A stretch of DNA of 64,000 bases from Promicromonospora panici (GCF_900608595.1 NZ_UWYY01000009.1:186001-250000); one strand, 5' to 3'. Positions 25,247 to 33,483 are shown, numbered from the stretch's first letter. Notes: generated by a model from the sequence alone, not told the origin. Numbers and translations: made by a program.

Positions 25247-25849
25247 ATGCTTTCCGCCCTCGCCGGCATGGCCTTCGGCCTCTCGCTCATCGTCGCTGTC
25301 GGGGCGCAGAACATCTTCGTTCTCCGCCAAGGGCTGCGCCGGGAGCACGTGGGCCTCGTGGCAGGCATCTGCGCTGTCAGCGACCTCGTGCTCATCTCGG
25401 CCGGGGTCGGCGGGCTGGGCACCCTGATCCAGAGCGCGCCCCTCGTCGTCGAGATCGCGCGCTGGGCGGGCGCCGTCGTCGTGCTCGTGTACGGCGGCAT
25501 GGCCGCGCACCGCGCGGTGCGGGGACAGCGCGTGGTCATGGGCCGCCACAGCGCCACGAACCGGACCGTGGGCGCCGCCGCCGCGACCACATTCGCCCTC
25601 ACCTGGCTGAACCCGCACGTCTACCTCGACACCGTGGTGCTCGTGGGCGGGCTGGCCGCCACCCACGGCGACGACCGCTGGTGGTTCGGGCTCGGCGCCT
25701 GCCTGGCCAGCACCGCGTGGTTCGTCGCGCTCGGTTACGGGGCGCGCTACCTCGCGCCGCTGCTCGAGAAGCCTGGCGCGTGGCGCGTCCTGGACAGCAT
25801 CGTCGCGGTGACCATGCTGCTCGTGGCGGCCTCCCTGATCCTGGGCTGA
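25247..25849 (+). CDS. LysE/ArgO-family amino-acid exporter (copy 2)
   Basis: A 200-residue paralogue of the exporter at 23519. MAFGLSLIVAVGAQNIFVLR and TWLNPHVYLDTVVLVGG are near-identical to copy 1, and both end with a closely related helix (GAWRVLDSIVAVTMLLVAAS). Six membrane segments are evident. Differences concentrate in the central cytoplasmic loop (residues 85-105), which is shorter here. Two exporters around one regulator suggests a local duplication with possible division of labour, for example lysine versus arginine or another cationic amino acid; sequence alone does not decide. Confidence 0.9.
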   Translation: MLSALAGMAFGLSLIVAVGAQNIFVLRQGLRREHVGLVAGICAVSDLVLISAGVGGLGTLIQSAPLVVEIARWAGAVVVLVYGGMAAHRAVRGQRVVMGRHSATNRTVGAAAATTFALTWLNPHVYLDTVVLVGGLAATHGDDRWWFGLGACLASTAWFVALGYGARYLAPLLEKPGAWRVLDSIVAVTMLLVAASLILG

Positions 25850-25864
25850 GCCCCCCACCGCACC

Positions 25865-25907
25865 TGTCAGACGTACAAGGTCATCCGAGTGACCCGTACG
25901 TCTGACA
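25865..25907. terminator. Bidirectional nested hairpin between convergent genes
   Basis: Outer arms TGTCAGACGTAC (25865-25876) and GTACGTCTGACA (25896-25907) are perfect 12-bp repeats; an inner pair GGTCA (25879-25883) and TGACC (25890-25894) extends the stem. It sits 15 nt after the exporter stop and 2 nt from the LCP stop on the opposite strand, so it can terminate both. Confidence 0.75.
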
Positions 25908-25909
25908 CG

Positions 25910-27307
25910 TCAGGCGCACACGCCGTCGAGGAGCTCCTCCGGGCTCGGGCTGGGCTTCGGCTTCGCCGGCTCCTCCGCGCCGCCCTCGCCCGTGCTCGTG
26001 TCACCGGTACCCGTGTCGCCCGTGTCCTCGGGGTTGGTGCCGGTCTCGCCCGTCCCTGCGTCCCCGCCGGTCTCGCCGGTGTCGCCCTCGCCGGTGTCCG
26101 CCGAACCGTCCTCGGCGCCACCTGTCGCACTGGGCGAGCCCGACGGCTCGGCGTCGGGCAGCACGACCTGCTCCGGTGGCTGGTCCGCGGCCATGCGCTC
26201 GAAGATCTCCGCGGCCTCCGGGCTCCAGCCCAGCCCGCTGGAGGTTCCCTCGGTCGTGTCGTACACCGGGATCTGCGTCATGATGATGTTGCGCTTCTCG
26301 ATCTCGCGGAGGGACCACGCGAGGCCCGCGACCTTGCCCGGGTCAGCGATGTCCGGGTCGGCGCTCAGGGAGCCGAGGGCCGCGTTGATCAGGCGGAACG
26401 TCTTGGTCGGGTCGGCCAGCGTCTCGGCGGAGAGAATCTGCCGCAGGGTGGCGTTGATGAACGACTGCTGACGCTCGATCCGGGTGAGGTCACTGCCGAG
26501 CTCGAGCCCCATGCCGGTCCCCTTGCGCACCCGGAGGAACTGGATCGCCGTCTTGCCGTCGAGCCGGTTCTCACCGGCCGGCAGGTCGATGCGGGCCGAG
26601 GCCGGGTCGCCGTGCATCGCCTCGGGCAGGCACATCTTCACGCCGCCGATCGCGTCGACCACGTCGATCACGCCGTTCATCTTCACCACCGCGTGGTTCG
26701 TCACCGTGACGCCAGTGATCGCGTTGACCGTGTTGATCGTGCACGCGGCAGCATGCTTGAGCGAGGTGCTGCCGCTGCCGACCTCGAACGACGCGTTGAA
26801 CTTGTCGCGGTACGGCTGGGTCTGGCTGCCGTCCGGCAGCGTGCACGACGGGATGTCCACGAAGGTGTCGCGGGGCAGCGACACGATCTCGATCCACTCC
26901 CTGTCCGCCGAGATGTGCACCAGCATCGTGGTGTCCGACCGCATGCCGCTGACCGTGCCGCCGATGTCGGCGTTGCTCCCGTCGCGGATGTCGGTGCCCA
27001 TGAGCAGCAGGTTGACCGGCTCGTCCTTGAACGGGTCGGCCGGGTCCTTCGGCTTGACCTGCTCCGCCACGAGGCCGTCCAGATCCTGGACCTCGATCTG
27101 CGAGATCGCGGTGTGGTAGGCCGTCGCCACCGCCGCGGAGCCGAACGCCATCACCCCGACCACGCCCATCGTGACGCTGCGGAACACGAGGGTCTTGCGC
27201 CAGCTACGCACGTGACGCGGCTGGCGTTCGCCCGATCGCGCATGTCGGGGAACCCCTCGAATTACCTCGCCGACCGGTCGGACCGCCGTCCAGAAATCAC
27301 TCGCCAC
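25910..27307 (-). CDS. LytR-CpsA-Psr (LCP) family glycopolymer ligase with low-complexity tail
   Basis: A 465-residue membrane-anchored LCP protein. A positively charged cytoplasmic start is followed by one transmembrane helix at about residues 43-65; the extracellular LCP domain (about 95-340) has NLLLMGTDIRDG, MRSDTTMLVHISADREWIEI then SLPRDTFVDIP, supplying the Asp/Arg residues that bind the pyrophosphate of a lipid-linked glycopolymer, and FLRVRKGTGMGLELGSDLTR near the end. LCP enzymes transfer teichoic acids, capsule or arabinogalactan to peptidoglycan. The last ~90 residues are an unusual tail rich in Asp, Thr, Gly and Glu (DTGEGDTGETGGDAGTG repeats) ending in a conserved VCA-type Cys terminus. 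Start is GTG. It lies 83 nt after a related LCP gene. Confidence 0.88.
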   Translation of the reverse strand: MASDFWTAVRPVGEVIRGVPRHARSGERQPRHVRSWRKTLVFRSVTMGVVGVMAFGSAAVATAYHTAISQIEVQDLDGLVAEQVKPKDPADPFKDEPVNLLLMGTDIRDGSNADIGGTVSGMRSDTTMLVHISADREWIEIVSLPRDTFVDIPSCTLPDGSQTQPYRDKFNASFEVGSGSTSLKHAAACTINTVNAITGVTVTNHAVVKMNGVIDVVDAIGGVKMCLPEAMHGDPASARIDLPAGENRLDGKTAIQFLRVRKGTGMGLELGSDLTRIERQQSFINATLRQILSAETLADPTKTFRLINAALGSLSADPDIADPGKVAGLAWSLREIEKRNIIMTQIPVYDTTEGTSSGLGWSPEAAEIFERMAADQPPEQVVLPDAEPSGSPSATGGAEDGSADTGEGDTGETGGDAGTGETGTNPEDTGDTGTGDTSTGEGGAEEPAKPKPSPSPEELLDGVCA

Positions 27308-27390
27308 GTCTCGGAGAGTAGGGCCTCAGTGCAACATTCGTGTAAATAAGACCCGCCGTTCCCAGGCGGTGTCCAGGCCGCGTTTCGCGT

Positions 27391-28605
27391 TCAGTCGGCG
27401 CATACGCCGGGCAGCAGCGAGGGCGACGGCGACGGGCTCGGCGTGTTCGACGGCGTCGTCCCGCCCCCTCCGTCGGCTCCCGGGCTGCTGGGCTCGCCCG
27501 AAGGATCGCCGCCCCCCGTACCGCTCGACGGCGACGGCGTCTCGTGCCCGGGCGGCGGCTCGTCGGCGGCTATGCGCTTCCAGATCTCGGTGGCGCCCTC
27601 GGTCCAGACAACTCTGTTCGGGTCGGTGGGCGCGGCCACCACGGGCAGCTCGGTGAACACGATCTCGGCCGGGTCGATGTTCCGGATGCTGTACGCGAGA
27701 CCAGCGAGCGCCGCCGGGTCGGCCAGCCCGGGGTCCGCGGAGATGGCGCGCAGTACCGCCTGGATGGTGCGGTACAGCCGCGGCGAGTTGGTCACGACGT
27801 TCTGGTCCAGCACCTGGCGCACCAGCGCGTCGACGAAGGCCTGCTGTCGCGTGATCCGCGTGAGGTCGCTGCCCTGTTCGAGGCCCAGGCCCGTGCCGTG
27901 CCGGGCTCTGAGGTACCCGATGGCCTGGAGCCCGTCGAGGGTCTGCTCGCCCGCGGGCAGCTCGAAGCGGCCGTAGTCCGGGTCCTGGACCAGCGGCTCG
28001 GGCAGGCACATGCGCACCCCGCCCAGTGCGTCGACGACCTCGACCACGCCGTCCATCTTCACGACCATGTGGTTCGTGACCGTGACGCCCGTGAGCGCCT
28101 GCATGGTGGAGATGGTGCAGGCCGCGGCGTGCGTGAGGTCCTCCTCCGCGCCGCCGCCGATGCTGAACGCGCTGTTGAACATGTCGTAGGTGGCGCCGGA
28201 CTCGCTGCCGTCCGGCAGCTTGCAGGACGGGATGTCGACCAGCGAGTCGCGCGGGATGGAGACCACCTCGATGCGCTTCCGGTCGCCGGAGACGTGCACG
28301 AGCATCGTGGTGTCGGAGCGCATGCCACCGTCGCCCGCGCCCGCGATCTCGGTGTTCTCGCCGCCGCGGAGGTCGGTGCCCAGCACGAGGATGTTGAGGC
28401 TGCGCCCGGTGAACGGGTCGTCGGGGTCCGCCGACGGCGTCGGCCCCTGGACCAGTCCGGAGACGTCGGAGACGCCGATCTGCTGCTTCAGGTCCAGGTA
28501 GGCGGCGGTCCCGCCTGCTGCCACGAGAGCGAATGCGCCGACGACGAAGAGCGTCACGGCTCTCGCGACGCGATGACTGCGCTGGTTACGGAGGTGCCGG
28601 GGCAC
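27391..28605 (-). CDS. LytR-CpsA-Psr (LCP) family glycopolymer ligase
   Basis: A 404-residue paralogue of the neighbouring LCP protein. One transmembrane helix lies at about residues 16-37 (VTLFVVGAFALVAAGGTAAY); the LCP domain runs from about 65 to 330 with NILVLGTDLRGGEN, MRSDTTMLVHVSGDRKRIEV, SIPRDSLVDIPSC and LRARHGTGLGLEQGSDLTR. Domain order and the Ser/Pro/Gly-rich C-terminal tail ending GVCAD mirror the next gene, so the two arose by tandem duplication. GTG at 28605 is the start; an inverted repeat covers it. Its gene follows the esterase/GDPD gene by 67 nt on the same strand. Confidence 0.88.
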   Translation of the reverse strand: MPRHLRNQRSHRVARAVTLFVVGAFALVAAGGTAAYLDLKQQIGVSDVSGLVQGPTPSADPDDPFTGRSLNILVLGTDLRGGENTEIAGAGDGGMRSDTTMLVHVSGDRKRIEVVSIPRDSLVDIPSCKLPDGSESGATYDMFNSAFSIGGGAEEDLTHAAACTISTMQALTGVTVTNHMVVKMDGVVEVVDALGGVRMCLPEPLVQDPDYGRFELPAGEQTLDGLQAIGYLRARHGTGLGLEQGSDLTRITRQQAFVDALVRQVLDQNVVTNSPRLYRTIQAVLRAISADPGLADPAALAGLAYSIRNIDPAEIVFTELPVVAAPTDPNRVVWTEGATEIWKRIAADEPPPGHETPSPSSGTGGGDPSGEPSSPGADGGGGTTPSNTPSPSPSPSLLPGVCAD

Positions 28606-28634
28606 ATACGGAGCATATGCATGTACCCCGGCAC
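28594..28634. promoter_or_regulatory. Inverted repeat spanning the LCP start codon
   Basis: GTGCCGGGG-c-ACAT (28594-28607) pairs with ATGT-a-CCCCGGCAC (28621-28634), 13 of 14 positions, with a 13-nt loop. The left arm includes the first codons of the LCP gene on the minus strand. As RNA it would bury the start codon; as DNA it could be an operator or, seen from the GDPD gene, a terminator. Confidence 0.45.
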
Positions 28635-28672
28635 GGGGCCTGTTAAGTAGCTGAGCGGATCAGGTGAGCGGA

Positions 28673-30919
28673 TCAGCTGAGCGCGGCGACGCCGAGGTCC
28701 GGGTTGTCCGTGAAGAAGCCGTCCAGACCCGCCTCCATGAAGACGCGGATCTCACCCACGAGGTCGCCGATCCCGTTCGGGTCGGTCGAGGACCGGAACT
28801 CGGTGGGCATGAACTGGTTCTCCCGCCGGAACGTCCACGTGTGCACGTCGAGGCCGACCCGGTGCGCGTCGCGGATCACGGTGCTGGGCGCGGCCAGCGT
28901 GCCGTCGGCGTTGCGCGGGATCAGCACGTTCTTCTCGGCGCCGATTCCGTCTGCGTAGGACGCGACCTCACGCAGCCCGCTCCGGGTGACCATGTCCGCG
29001 TAAGTGCGCGGGTCGCCGTCGGCCACGAAGTCGTAGGGCGCGCCGCTGCTGCTGATGAGCTGGCCGAGGCGGACGTCGGTCATGCCGTCGAGGTCCTGCA
29101 GGTTGCCGACCTCGAAGGACTGGATGATGACCGGGGCGCCCGCGCGGTCGAAGCCGCCCAGGCGCAGCTCGCGCACGAGCGGCTCTTCCAGGGACAGGCC
29201 GATCGAGTCGAAGTAGCTGGGGTGCTTGGTCTCCGGGTAGACGCCGACGGGCGCGCCCTCGCAGGTACGGCTGTTGCGCGCCAGGTCGAGGACCTCGTCG
29301 AGGGTCGGGACCTGGTAGAGGCCGTCGAACGGGGTATTCTGCGGCCGGACCTGCGGCAGGCGCTCCTTGGCGCGCAGGGTGCGCAGCTCGGCGAGCGTGA
29401 AGTCCTCGGTGAACCAGCCGGTGATCGACGTGCCGTCGATGGTCTTGGTGGTGCGGCGGTCCGCGAACTCCGGGTGGGCGGCGACGTCGGTCGTGCCGCT
29501 GATCTCGTTCTCGTGGCGGGCGACGAGGACGCCGTCCTTGGTCGAGACGACGTCCGGCTCGATGTAGTCCGCGCACTGGTTGATGGCGGTCTCGTACGCG
29601 GCGAGCGTGTGCTCCGGCCGGTAGCCGGAGGCCCCACGGTGCCCGACGACGGTCACGCCGTCGTCCGTCACGCGCTTCTGCCTGAGATCGACCAGGGCCA
29701 TCTCGGTGTCGTCCGGCGTGCCGGTGACGCGCGAGTCGTTGCCCGGGTAGTTGTTGTCGTTGCCGATCAGCAGCGTGTCGCGGTCCACGAACAGAACGGT
29801 CTCGAACGACTGCACGGGCAGCGCGAACGTGTCGCCGAGGCCGTAGCCCTCGCCCGCGTCGATGCCACGCGGGTTCGCGATGTGCAGGGCGTCGACCACG
29901 AGATCCTTGCGGACGAAACCGTCGCGGCCCGTGCGGCCCAGGTCGATCTCGTAGACGCGCTTGGTGACCGACTGGTCGCCCTCGAAGTCGTCACGCTCGA
30001 CGAGCAGCATGGTGTCGCGGCCGGTCGCGAACGCGTCGCCGACGACGTTGGCCTGCTGGTCGGTCTGGTACGCCCAGCGCTTGCCCGTGTACTCGCCGCG
30101 GCGCGTGTCGAACTGGTAGATCCAGCGGCGGCGCGGGTCGGCGTCGTCGGCCAGGGCGCCCTCGACCACCGGGTAGAGGTAGCGGCCGCTCGAGGCCATG
30201 GCCTCGAAGCCGCGGCTGCCGGCGACGTTCGGCTTCTCTCCGGGCTCGAGGTAGGGGTTGCCGGGCGACTTGCCGTCCGGGAACTCGTACGGGGCTTCCA
30301 GCAGCGTGCCGTCGGCGTCGAAGTGCAGCAGGAACGGGCCGAACTCCTCGCCCACCCAGAACGTGCCGTCCGCGGCCCGCGCGAGGGACTCGATGTCGAA
30401 GTCGGCGCCGGTCAGCAGCCGGTCGTCGGTGTCCTCGTTGACGATGTCGAAGTCGAGCACGTCCTTGCGGTCGTTGTACTCGACGAAATCGCGCACCTCG
30501 ATCTCGCCCGAACCCTTGCGACCGGTGTCCCACTGGGGGCGCACCAGGTAGTTGCGCAGCAGGAAGTCGGCGGAATTGCCCTTGGCCCCGAACCCGTTGT
30601 CCGGCTGGGCCCAGAAAGTACCGTCGTGGCTGTCGACCATCGCGGAGAAGCCGGGGATCACTTGGCCGTCCCAGGGACCCTGCCGCCCGTTGGCGGGAGA
30701 GGCCGCGGCGCCCGACGGCGGGCCTTCGGCCAGGTAGTCGGCCGACAGCGTGGCGCGACCGGCCAGGGTGGCGGCGAGGTGGGTGCCGCCGTGGTGCTCG
30801 GGCCCTGAACCGGGGCCGTGCTGGGGAACGGCGATCGCGACGGCCGCCGGCAGCAGCAGCGATGCCGCTGCCGCGACCGCCACCACGCGCGAGGCGCGGG
30901 TACGCATGGGTGTGCCCAT
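28673..30919 (-). CDS. Secreted esterase-like-of-phytase / glycerophosphodiester phosphodiesterase fusion
   Basis: A 748-residue exported protein. After a signal peptide (about residues 5-32, ending AVAIA), residues 55-390 match the esterase-like domain often found beside phytases (DGTFWAQPDNGFGAKGNSADF, LARAADGTFWVGEEFGPFLL, NPRGIDAGEGYGLGDTFALP). Residues 400-745 are a GDPD TIM-barrel: VVGHRGASGYRPEHTLAAYE holds the His/Arg/Glu active site, YIEPDVVSTKDGVLVARHE the metal Glu/Asp, and YPETKHPSYF the late catalytic Glu. GDPD releases glycerol 3-phosphate from glycerophosphodiesters or teichoic acids. The combination suggests phosphate scavenging outside the cell. It shares a strand with two LCP genes 67 nt downstream. 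Confidence 0.87.
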   Translation of the reverse strand: MGTPMRTRASRVVAVAAAASLLLPAAVAIAVPQHGPGSGPEHHGGTHLAATLAGRATLSADYLAEGPPSGAAASPANGRQGPWDGQVIPGFSAMVDSHDGTFWAQPDNGFGAKGNSADFLLRNYLVRPQWDTGRKGSGEIEVRDFVEYNDRKDVLDFDIVNEDTDDRLLTGADFDIESLARAADGTFWVGEEFGPFLLHFDADGTLLEAPYEFPDGKSPGNPYLEPGEKPNVAGSRGFEAMASSGRYLYPVVEGALADDADPRRRWIYQFDTRRGEYTGKRWAYQTDQQANVVGDAFATGRDTMLLVERDDFEGDQSVTKRVYEIDLGRTGRDGFVRKDLVVDALHIANPRGIDAGEGYGLGDTFALPVQSFETVLFVDRDTLLIGNDNNYPGNDSRVTGTPDDTEMALVDLRQKRVTDDGVTVVGHRGASGYRPEHTLAAYETAINQCADYIEPDVVSTKDGVLVARHENEISGTTDVAAHPEFADRRTTKTIDGTSITGWFTEDFTLAELRTLRAKERLPQVRPQNTPFDGLYQVPTLDEVLDLARNSRTCEGAPVGVYPETKHPSYFDSIGLSLEEPLVRELRLGGFDRAGAPVIIQSFEVGNLQDLDGMTDVRLGQLISSSGAPYDFVADGDPRTYADMVTRSGLREVASYADGIGAEKNVLIPRNADGTLAAPSTVIRDAHRVGLDVHTWTFRRENQFMPTEFRSSTDPNGIGDLVGEIRVFMEAGLDGFFTDNPDLGVAALS

Positions 30920-30982
30920 GCGGGCGAGCCAAGTGCGCTCAGCCGACGTCCTGGTGAATCCCGGCCGACGCCGGGGTGAACA

Positions 30983-32242
30983 TCAGATCGGCGTGTGCCA
31001 GCCGCCCTTGCGGTACGCGGGCGTGGCCGTGGCCAGCACGACGAACGCGAGCAGGCCCGCGCCGAGCATCACCGAGGACATGGCGACGGTGTCGCTGCCG
31101 AGCAGACCGACGATCGGCGACACGACGCCGGCCAGCAGCGACTGCACGGCGCCGATCATCGCGGCCGACGTCCCGGCGATCTCGCCGTGCCGCGACAGGG
31201 CCAGGGCCGACGCGTTGGCCGGGATGAGGCCCTGGAACGCGAGCACCAGCCACAGCGCCACCAGCAGGCCGATCAGACCGCCGAACTCGGTGATCGCGAC
31301 CACGAGCAGGACCACGGACATCGCCAGCTGCGCCACGAGCGCCGTGCGCAGCAGGCGGATAGGAGCAACCCGCCGCACCAGTGCCGCGTTGACCTGCGCG
31401 GAGAGCACCAGGCCCAAGCCGTTGATCGCGAACAGCAGCGAGAACTGCCCGTGCGTCAGGCCGTAGCCCTGCTGGAACACGAACGGTGAGCCCACCACAT
31501 AGCTCAGGAGCGCGCCCATCGCGAGGCCAGGGATGAGCGCCAGCGCCATGAAGTGCCGGTCGCGGAGCAGCGTGCCGTACCCGCGCAGCACGCTGGTGGC
31601 CCCGCCTGTCGTGCGGCGGGCGACCGGGTTGGTCTCCGGCATCACGGACAGCACGACGACGGCAAGGGCCGCACCGATCGCCGCGAGCACCACGAAGATC
31701 CAGCGCCAGGTGAACCCCTCGAGCACTATCGATCCGAGCGACGGCGCGAGCATCGGCGCCACGCCGATCACGAGCATGAGGCGCGACAGGATGCGGGCGG
31801 CCTCGGCTCCCACGAACCGGTCGCGCACCGTGGCCATCGCCGCGACGCTCGCCGCCGAGTTGAAGAAGCCCTGCACCAGGCGCAGGCCGATGAGCAGGTG
31901 CATGTCGTCCACGACCGCGCACGCCAGGGAGACGAGGACGTGCATGGCGAGGCCGATGATCAGCGGCAGACGCCGGCCGAAGCGGTCGGTCAGTGGGCCG
32001 ATGACGAGCTGGCCGAGCGCGCCGCCGACGAGCATGCACGAGACGGTGAGCTGGGCGAGCGTGTCGGACGCCCCGAGATCGGAGGCGACCTGCGGCAGGG
32101 CGGGCAGGTACATGTCGACGGTGAGGGCGGGCAGGCACGCCAGCGCACCGAGCATGATCACCCACTTGAGGGCCGATCGAGACGACGGAGCGCGGCGTAC
32201 GGGCGTGACTGATGACACGCCCGACGGCGCTTCGGTTGGCAT
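30983..32242 (-). CDS. Bcr/CflA-type MFS multidrug efflux transporter
   Basis: A 419-residue, 12-segment drug:proton antiporter. LPALTVDMYLPALPQVASDL in helix 1 is the hallmark of the Bcr/CflA family, and GQLVIGPLTDRFGRRLPLI gives the A-type loop motif; RLVQGFFNSAASVAAMATVR in helix 4 and LSRLMLVIGVAPMLAPSLGS are antiporter motifs. Relatives export bicyclomycin, chloramphenicol or sulfonamides. The frame stays open upstream for 675 bases but that part is the antisense of the SRAP gene; Met at 32242 is chosen just before the first helix. Two palindromes sit 12-40 nt upstream of this start, suggesting a dedicated repressor encoded elsewhere. Confidence 0.88.
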   Translation of the reverse strand: MPTEAPSGVSSVTPVRRAPSSRSALKWVIMLGALACLPALTVDMYLPALPQVASDLGASDTLAQLTVSCMLVGGALGQLVIGPLTDRFGRRLPLIIGLAMHVLVSLACAVVDDMHLLIGLRLVQGFFNSAASVAAMATVRDRFVGAEAARILSRLMLVIGVAPMLAPSLGSIVLEGFTWRWIFVVLAAIGAALAVVVLSVMPETNPVARRTTGGATSVLRGYGTLLRDRHFMALALIPGLAMGALLSYVVGSPFVFQQGYGLTHGQFSLLFAINGLGLVLSAQVNAALVRRVAPIRLLRTALVAQLAMSVVLLVVAITEFGGLIGLLVALWLVLAFQGLIPANASALALSRHGEIAGTSAAMIGAVQSLLAGVVSPIVGLLGSDTVAMSSVMLGAGLLAFVVLATATPAYRKGGWHTPI

Positions 32243-32253
32243 GCCCCCGATGC

Positions 32254-32282
32254 TATCGAATCGATACGACTCTGAACAGAGT
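32254..32282. promoter_or_regulatory. Two adjacent palindromes in the efflux-pump/SRAP divergent promoter
   Basis: TATCGA-A-TCGATA (32254-32266) and ACTCTG-AA-CAGAGT (32269-32282) are both perfect and separated by 2 nt, close to the MFS start at 32242 and 78 nt before the SRAP gene. The first overlaps a likely promoter position for the pump. Perfect palindromes of this size are typical MarR/TetR/PadR operators; no such regulator is encoded nearby. Confidence 0.5.
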
Positions 32283-32359
32283 GATCTCGATCTCCCGCTC
32301 CCTTTCTGCCTACCGTTCACCGGACCGCGAGTGTCAGTGGCTCGGGGCATGCTGGTCCC

Positions 32360-33124
32360 ATGTGCGGACGCTTCGCCTCCTTCTCGGAGAGCCAGGACCT
32401 TGCCGACGAGCTCGCGATCGCCGAGATCGCCGAGGACGCGCGGCTGCTGCCGCCGTCGTGGAACGTGGCGCCGACCGATCCGGTGCGGATAGTGGTCGAG
32501 CGCGCCGCCAAGGGCTCGGAAGAGGTGACGCGGTCGATGCGGCTGGCTCGCTGGGGCCTCGTGCCGTCCTGGGCCAAGGACCCGAGTGTGGGCGCCCGCA
32601 TGATCAACGCGCGCTCCGAGTCGCTGCTCGACAAGCCGGCGTTCGCCAAGCCGTTCGCGGCGCGGCGCTGCCTCGTGCTCGCCGACGGCTACTACGAGTG
32701 GCGCAAGCTGTCGCGGCCGGACGCCGGTTCCACCAGCTCCAAGAAGGTCCCGAAGCAGGCGTACTGGATCCATCCGGCGGGACCGGGGGCTGCCGTCTTC
32801 GCGGGCCTCTACGAGTTCTGGCGCAACCCGGCCGCGAGCGAGAGCGATCCCGACCGCTGGCTGATCTCGACCACCGTGGTCACCCGTCCGGCGTCGGACC
32901 AGATGACCGCGATCCACGACCGCATGCCGCTGGTGCTGCCGCCGGAGGCCTGGAACGCGTGGCTGGACCCTTCGGTGCGCGACGCGTCAAACCTGCTGCA
33001 GGTGGATGCTCCGCCGCTGGCGACGCTGCCGGTGCGTGACGCCGTGGGGACGGTGCAGAACGACGGGCCGTCGCTGATCGAGGAGGACCCGGAACCTAGG
33101 GACCCGGAACCGGTGAGGGTCTGA
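32360..33124 (+). CDS. SRAP domain protein (YedK/HMCES), abasic-site DNA-protein crosslinker
   Basis: A 254-residue SRAP protein. The start MCGRF is diagnostic: after Met removal Cys2 becomes the N-terminal catalytic residue that forms a stable thiazolidine link to abasic sites in single-stranded DNA. Partner residues are present: Asn83 (MINARSE), Glu113 (GYYEWRK) and His186 (AIHDRMP). The protein shields abasic sites at replication forks. Length is slightly above E. coli YedK (222 residues) due to a loop at about 120-132 and an acidic C-terminal tail (EEDPEPRDPEPVRV). CATGCT at 32348-32353, 6 nt upstream of the ATG, may be a leaderless -10 element. An AbiEii remnant follows directly. Confidence 0.92.
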   Translation: MCGRFASFSESQDLADELAIAEIAEDARLLPPSWNVAPTDPVRIVVERAAKGSEEVTRSMRLARWGLVPSWAKDPSVGARMINARSESLLDKPAFAKPFAARRCLVLADGYYEWRKLSRPDAGSTSSKKVPKQAYWIHPAGPGAAVFAGLYEFWRNPAASESDPDRWLISTTVVTRPASDQMTAIHDRMPLVLPPEAWNAWLDPSVRDASNLLQVDAPPLATLPVRDAVGTVQNDGPSLIEEDPEPRDPEPVRV

Positions 33125-33157
33125 TAAGCACAGGGAGCAACCATTGATGCCTGGTCG

Positions 33158-33483
33158 TTGCGTATACGCAACGTAGCGAGCGGATGTCACTACCAGATCG
33201 CGCAGAAACTCCATGCATGCTCGGACCCACACAATCCGCCGACGTGGGTGAATGACCGATCCCGCGACATCGTGGACCTCCTGCTGCTGCAGGACCTAGT
33301 GACGTCCGACGGCACCCTGACAAACGCTGCGATCCTCGACGCATCGCTCGCAGTATTCGAAGCTCGCGCAGCTGACGCGACAACGCTTGGCCGACCAGTC
33401 CGAAGATGGCCTCCGCAGGCGGTAGCGCACCCGCACTGGCCGTCAACAACTGGATCAACGAGATCGCGAAAGCGGCAGGCTGA
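33158..33483 (+). pseudogene. AbiEii/nucleotidyltransferase-type toxin remnant (C-terminal part, frameshifted)
   Basis: The translation YQIAQKLHACSDPHNPPTW then VNDRSRDIVDLLLLQDLV is the C-terminal KLxA...RxxDIxDL motif of nucleotidyltransferase AbiEii/AbiGii toxins, which are type IV toxin-antitoxin components used in phage defence. The N-terminal GS-motif nucleotidyltransferase core is missing: SRAP ends 33 nt upstream. Near 33410 the frame shifts: the first frame runs on with WPPQAVAHPHWP, while the natural ending NNWINEIAKAAG followed by TGA at 33481 is in a different frame. So both truncation and a frameshift are visible. No AbiEi antitoxin is nearby. Codons here are less GC-extreme than in the neighbours, in line with transfer. 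Confidence 0.6.

Noticed and set aside
28664..30808. A 714-codon plus-strand open frame opposite the esterase/GDPD gene, and similar long antisense frames elsewhere (for example 43611-45479 and 52343-54187 minus).
   Set aside because: They mirror strong coding genes, have Arg/Ala/Gly/Val/His-rich composition typical of GC-rich shadow frames and no conserved domains or ribosome sites.
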